Positions 62,386 through 64,000 of a stretch of DNA of 64,000 nt are shown piece by piece (the stretch's first letter is position 1; each line of letters begins with the position of its first letter). Where the stretch lies: NCBI RefSeq assembly GCF_019656315.1, contig NZ_BPLU01000038.1, forward strand, positions 434,001 to 498,000. The letters run 5' to 3'. The notes under the pieces were generated by a model that was not told the origin of the DNA, did not search any database, and was given only the letters and a program-made list of their open reading frames with translations. A program made the position numbers and the translations under genes. Source of the stretch: Flavobacterium sp. UMI-01 (lineage in GTDB: Bacteria; Bacteroidota; Bacteroidia; Flavobacteriales; Flavobacteriaceae).

Positions 62386-64000
62386 CTACTCTTTGAAAAA
62401 CTTGAACTTTTGTTGGTCTAAACTAATGAAATACATTCCTGTAGAAAGCGTTGTCGTATCTACACGTTCTCCATTAGTTAAACTTCCTTTTTGTATTTCT
62501 TGCCCTAAGCTATTTACTATTTTATACGGGGAATTAAAGGGTATGGAACCCTCAATTTTTATGTAGTTTTTTGCAGGATTCGGATAGAGATGTAAGTTGC
62601 GTTTATTTTGTTGTGTAGTGCCCAAATTAGCTGCAGGATCAATAGCAAATTTAAAATAATTGATACTTTTAGGACTTAAATTAACTTTTACTGAAGACGA
62701 ACCGGTATCAGGATTGGCAATGGAGTTTACAAAAGCCTCTTTTTGCGTAGGATTATCCCAGTAATGCTGACGTACATTGCCATAAATTGTTTCATCAGGC
62801 ATTTGCAATTCCATATTGTTATACGCTGTATCATTATCATTGATCAACCAAACAGAAACTGTCAAATCATCTCTAAAGACAAGCGCTTTGACATTGGAAG
62901 AAAACATTAGATTTGATTTACAATAGTATTTATTAACAGCCGAATTAGCAAAATCTTTCATCACATAATACGAACGCATACGGGTACCTGCTTGACCATT
63001 TCTAAAATACACCCCTCTCGTTTCTGAATCTATCCCTCGTGACCATATTTCGAAAAAAAGTTCTCCCGAAATTCCTCCTTCATACATATGGTATTTATCA
63101 GAATAGGCATTTATTAACCCCTGTAAATCCGTAGGTTCTGCCCCAGAGGTTCTACCGCCAGGACTATACGCTGACTCGTCATTAAACGCTAATTTACCCG
63201 CGCTATGTGAAGCAGCGACAAAACTTCCCCATAAATTAGGTGTTCCTCCCAAATCATGAGTTGAAAAACCAAAATACTCATCGGTATAATTATTGTTTTT
63301 GACACTATTGACATAATTCACCCCTGTATTGATTCCCCAACTTGCGGGACCTATAATTTTGGGAACAGGAATTCCTCTTGTCTCTAATTCTGCTTTCATT
63401 TTCAAATAAGCCTCATGTGAGCGTTGTGCCGTAACGATTTGCCATTCTTTAGCTGTGGCCAAATAATCGATAGGCACTCCTTGGTTGTACATGAATTCTA
63501 TATAATCCGCTAGAAAGACACCATATTTATCTGAGTAGAAACTAAGGTCACCCGTGCTACTGATGCATTTACCGTTAGCATCTTTACCTGTACAGGCATA
63601 ATTGTAAATAAATTCAGGAAGGTTATTGTGATTCCCCATATTGTACCCATTATAATCCGATCGCATGGTCGCTAGGAATTTAATATCCGGATTAATTTCT
63701 CGAATCCTTTTCATCGTAAGCACTTGATTGGCATAAAAATTCCAGTTTTTCACCCCTTCATTTAATTCCTGATTCTTATCATAACGCACTCGGAAATAAT
63801 TAAAATCAATATCTTTTATAAACCAATCTAAAATTTCATTGGTGTTACTCGCTTTTTGTATAAAATCAGAAGAACGCTCCATATCGCCACCCATCATCTC
63901 TATCAACTGATGCTTTGCACTATTAATAACTAAAGAAGAGGCTTCGCCATCAATAATACTTCCTTTAATTTCAATATCGTCTATATCCCATTTCATAGTA
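62386..64000 (-). CDS. GH30/GH39-like (clan GH-A) T9SS-exported glycosidase, N-terminus outside window
   Basis: The frame is still open at the window edge; the first Met at 63996 has no signal peptide behind it, so the true start lies beyond 64000. 537 residues of frame are visible. Numbered from that Met: LIEMMGGDMERSSDF (compare TFGGDAKLT in the GH30-like pair), a barrel with a candidate acid/base in DYLATAKEWQ (E184) and candidate nucleophile in LAFNDESAYSPGG (E274), FGFSTHDLGG between them, a beta-sandwich, and a T9SS domain (LHLYPNPAKNYI to the end). The residue before the acid/base is Lys rather than the usual clan GH-A Asn. Distant relative of the pair at 58.7-62 kb; substrate unknown. 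Confidence 0.72.
   Translation of the reverse strand, partial: TMKWDIDDIEIKGSIIDGEASSLVINSAKHQLIEMMGGDMERSSDFIQKASNTNEILDWFIKDIDFNYFRVRYDKNQELNEGVKNWNFYANQVLTMKRIREINPDIKFLATMRSDYNGYNMGNHNNLPEFIYNYACTGKDANGKCISSTGDLSFYSDKYGVFLADYIEFMYNQGVPIDYLATAKEWQIVTAQRSHEAYLKMKAELETRGIPVPKIIGPASWGINTGVNYVNSVKNNNYTDEYFGFSTHDLGGTPNLWGSFVAASHSAGKLAFNDESAYSPGGRTSGAEPTDLQGLINAYSDKYHMYEGGISGELFFEIWSRGIDSETRGVYFRNGQAGTRMRSYYVMKDFANSAVNKYYCKSNLMFSSNVKALVFRDDLTVSVWLINDNDTAYNNMELQMPDETIYGNVRQHYWDNPTQKEAFVNSIANPDTGSSSVKVNLSPKSINYFKFAIDPAANLGTTQQNKRNLHLYPNPAKNYIKIEGSIPFNSPYKIVNSLGQEIQKGSLTNGERVDTTTLSTGMYFISLDQQKFKFFKE

Noticed and set aside
1-64000. CRISPR array, tRNA/rRNA, insertion sequence or prophage
   Set aside because: No regular spaced repeats, clover-leaf candidates, transposase or phage motifs were seen on either strand.

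Overview
The window comes from a Bacteroidota genome, almost certainly a flavobacterium living on algal or plant glycans. The grounds are low GC, TAnnTTTG-type -7 boxes, Bacteroidota-style signal peptides and lipoboxes, C-terminal type IX secretion (T9SS) sorting domains, and family content typical of polysaccharide utilization loci. I annotate 39 protein genes. 12 are formylglycine-dependent (S1) sulfatases, 14 are glycoside hydrolases or clearly glycosidase-like, and 2 are SGNH/SASA esterases. I see no rRNA, tRNA, transposase or CRISPR array.

Layout. (1) 1-3339, plus strand: the 3' end of a GH3 enzyme, a GH30 enzyme and a secreted nucleoside-hydrolase-like protein, closed by a strong bidirectional terminator at 3582-3617. 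(2) 3745-13276, minus strand: a small redox/import module of cytochrome c, a TonB-dependent receptor without a SusD partner, a ThuA-like protein, a membrane-anchored c-type cytochrome/propeller protein, a Gfo/Idh/MocA dehydrogenase, a sugar isomerase-like TIM barrel and an MFS sugar transporter. (3) 13706-55223, minus strand: an uninterrupted run of 24 same-strand genes (about 41.5 kb; no internal gap above 168 bp, several ATGA or TGATG overlaps) holding 11 sulfatases, GH36, GH141, two GH117-like, two GH116, two GH95, a Sip1/raffinose-synthase-like GH36, GH97, two esterases and a lipoprotein. (4) 55942-57384: a twelfth sulfatase with its own terminator. (5) 57769-62005, plus strand: three T9SS-exported proteins (one LamG, two paralogous GH30-like enzymes). 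(6) 62386 to the window end, minus strand: a truncated, distantly related T9SS glycosidase-like protein.

How it may work together (inference). The T9SS enzymes at the right end are the best candidates for surface attack on the polymer. Periplasmic sulfatases and esterases would then strip sulfate and acyl groups while the exo-glycosidases trim L-fucose/L-galactose-type (GH95, GH141, GH117-like), alpha-galactose/glucose (GH36, GH97) and beta-glucose/xylose (GH116, GH3, GH30) units. That points to a branched, heavily sulfated fucose/galactose-rich heteroglycan, such as a galactofucan-like algal polymer; the exact substrate cannot be read from sequence. No SusC/SusD pair, hybrid two-component regulator or formylglycine-generating enzyme lies in the window, so these must be elsewhere.

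The most striking non-coding signal is a 20-21 nt element (TGCAACATTTA-G/T-GC...CCTAA) found upstream of both minus-strand sulfatase promoters. In both cases it lies exactly 49 nt from a perfect TAnnTTTG box. A weaker copy precedes the divergent T9SS operon, suggesting one regulator for the whole locus.
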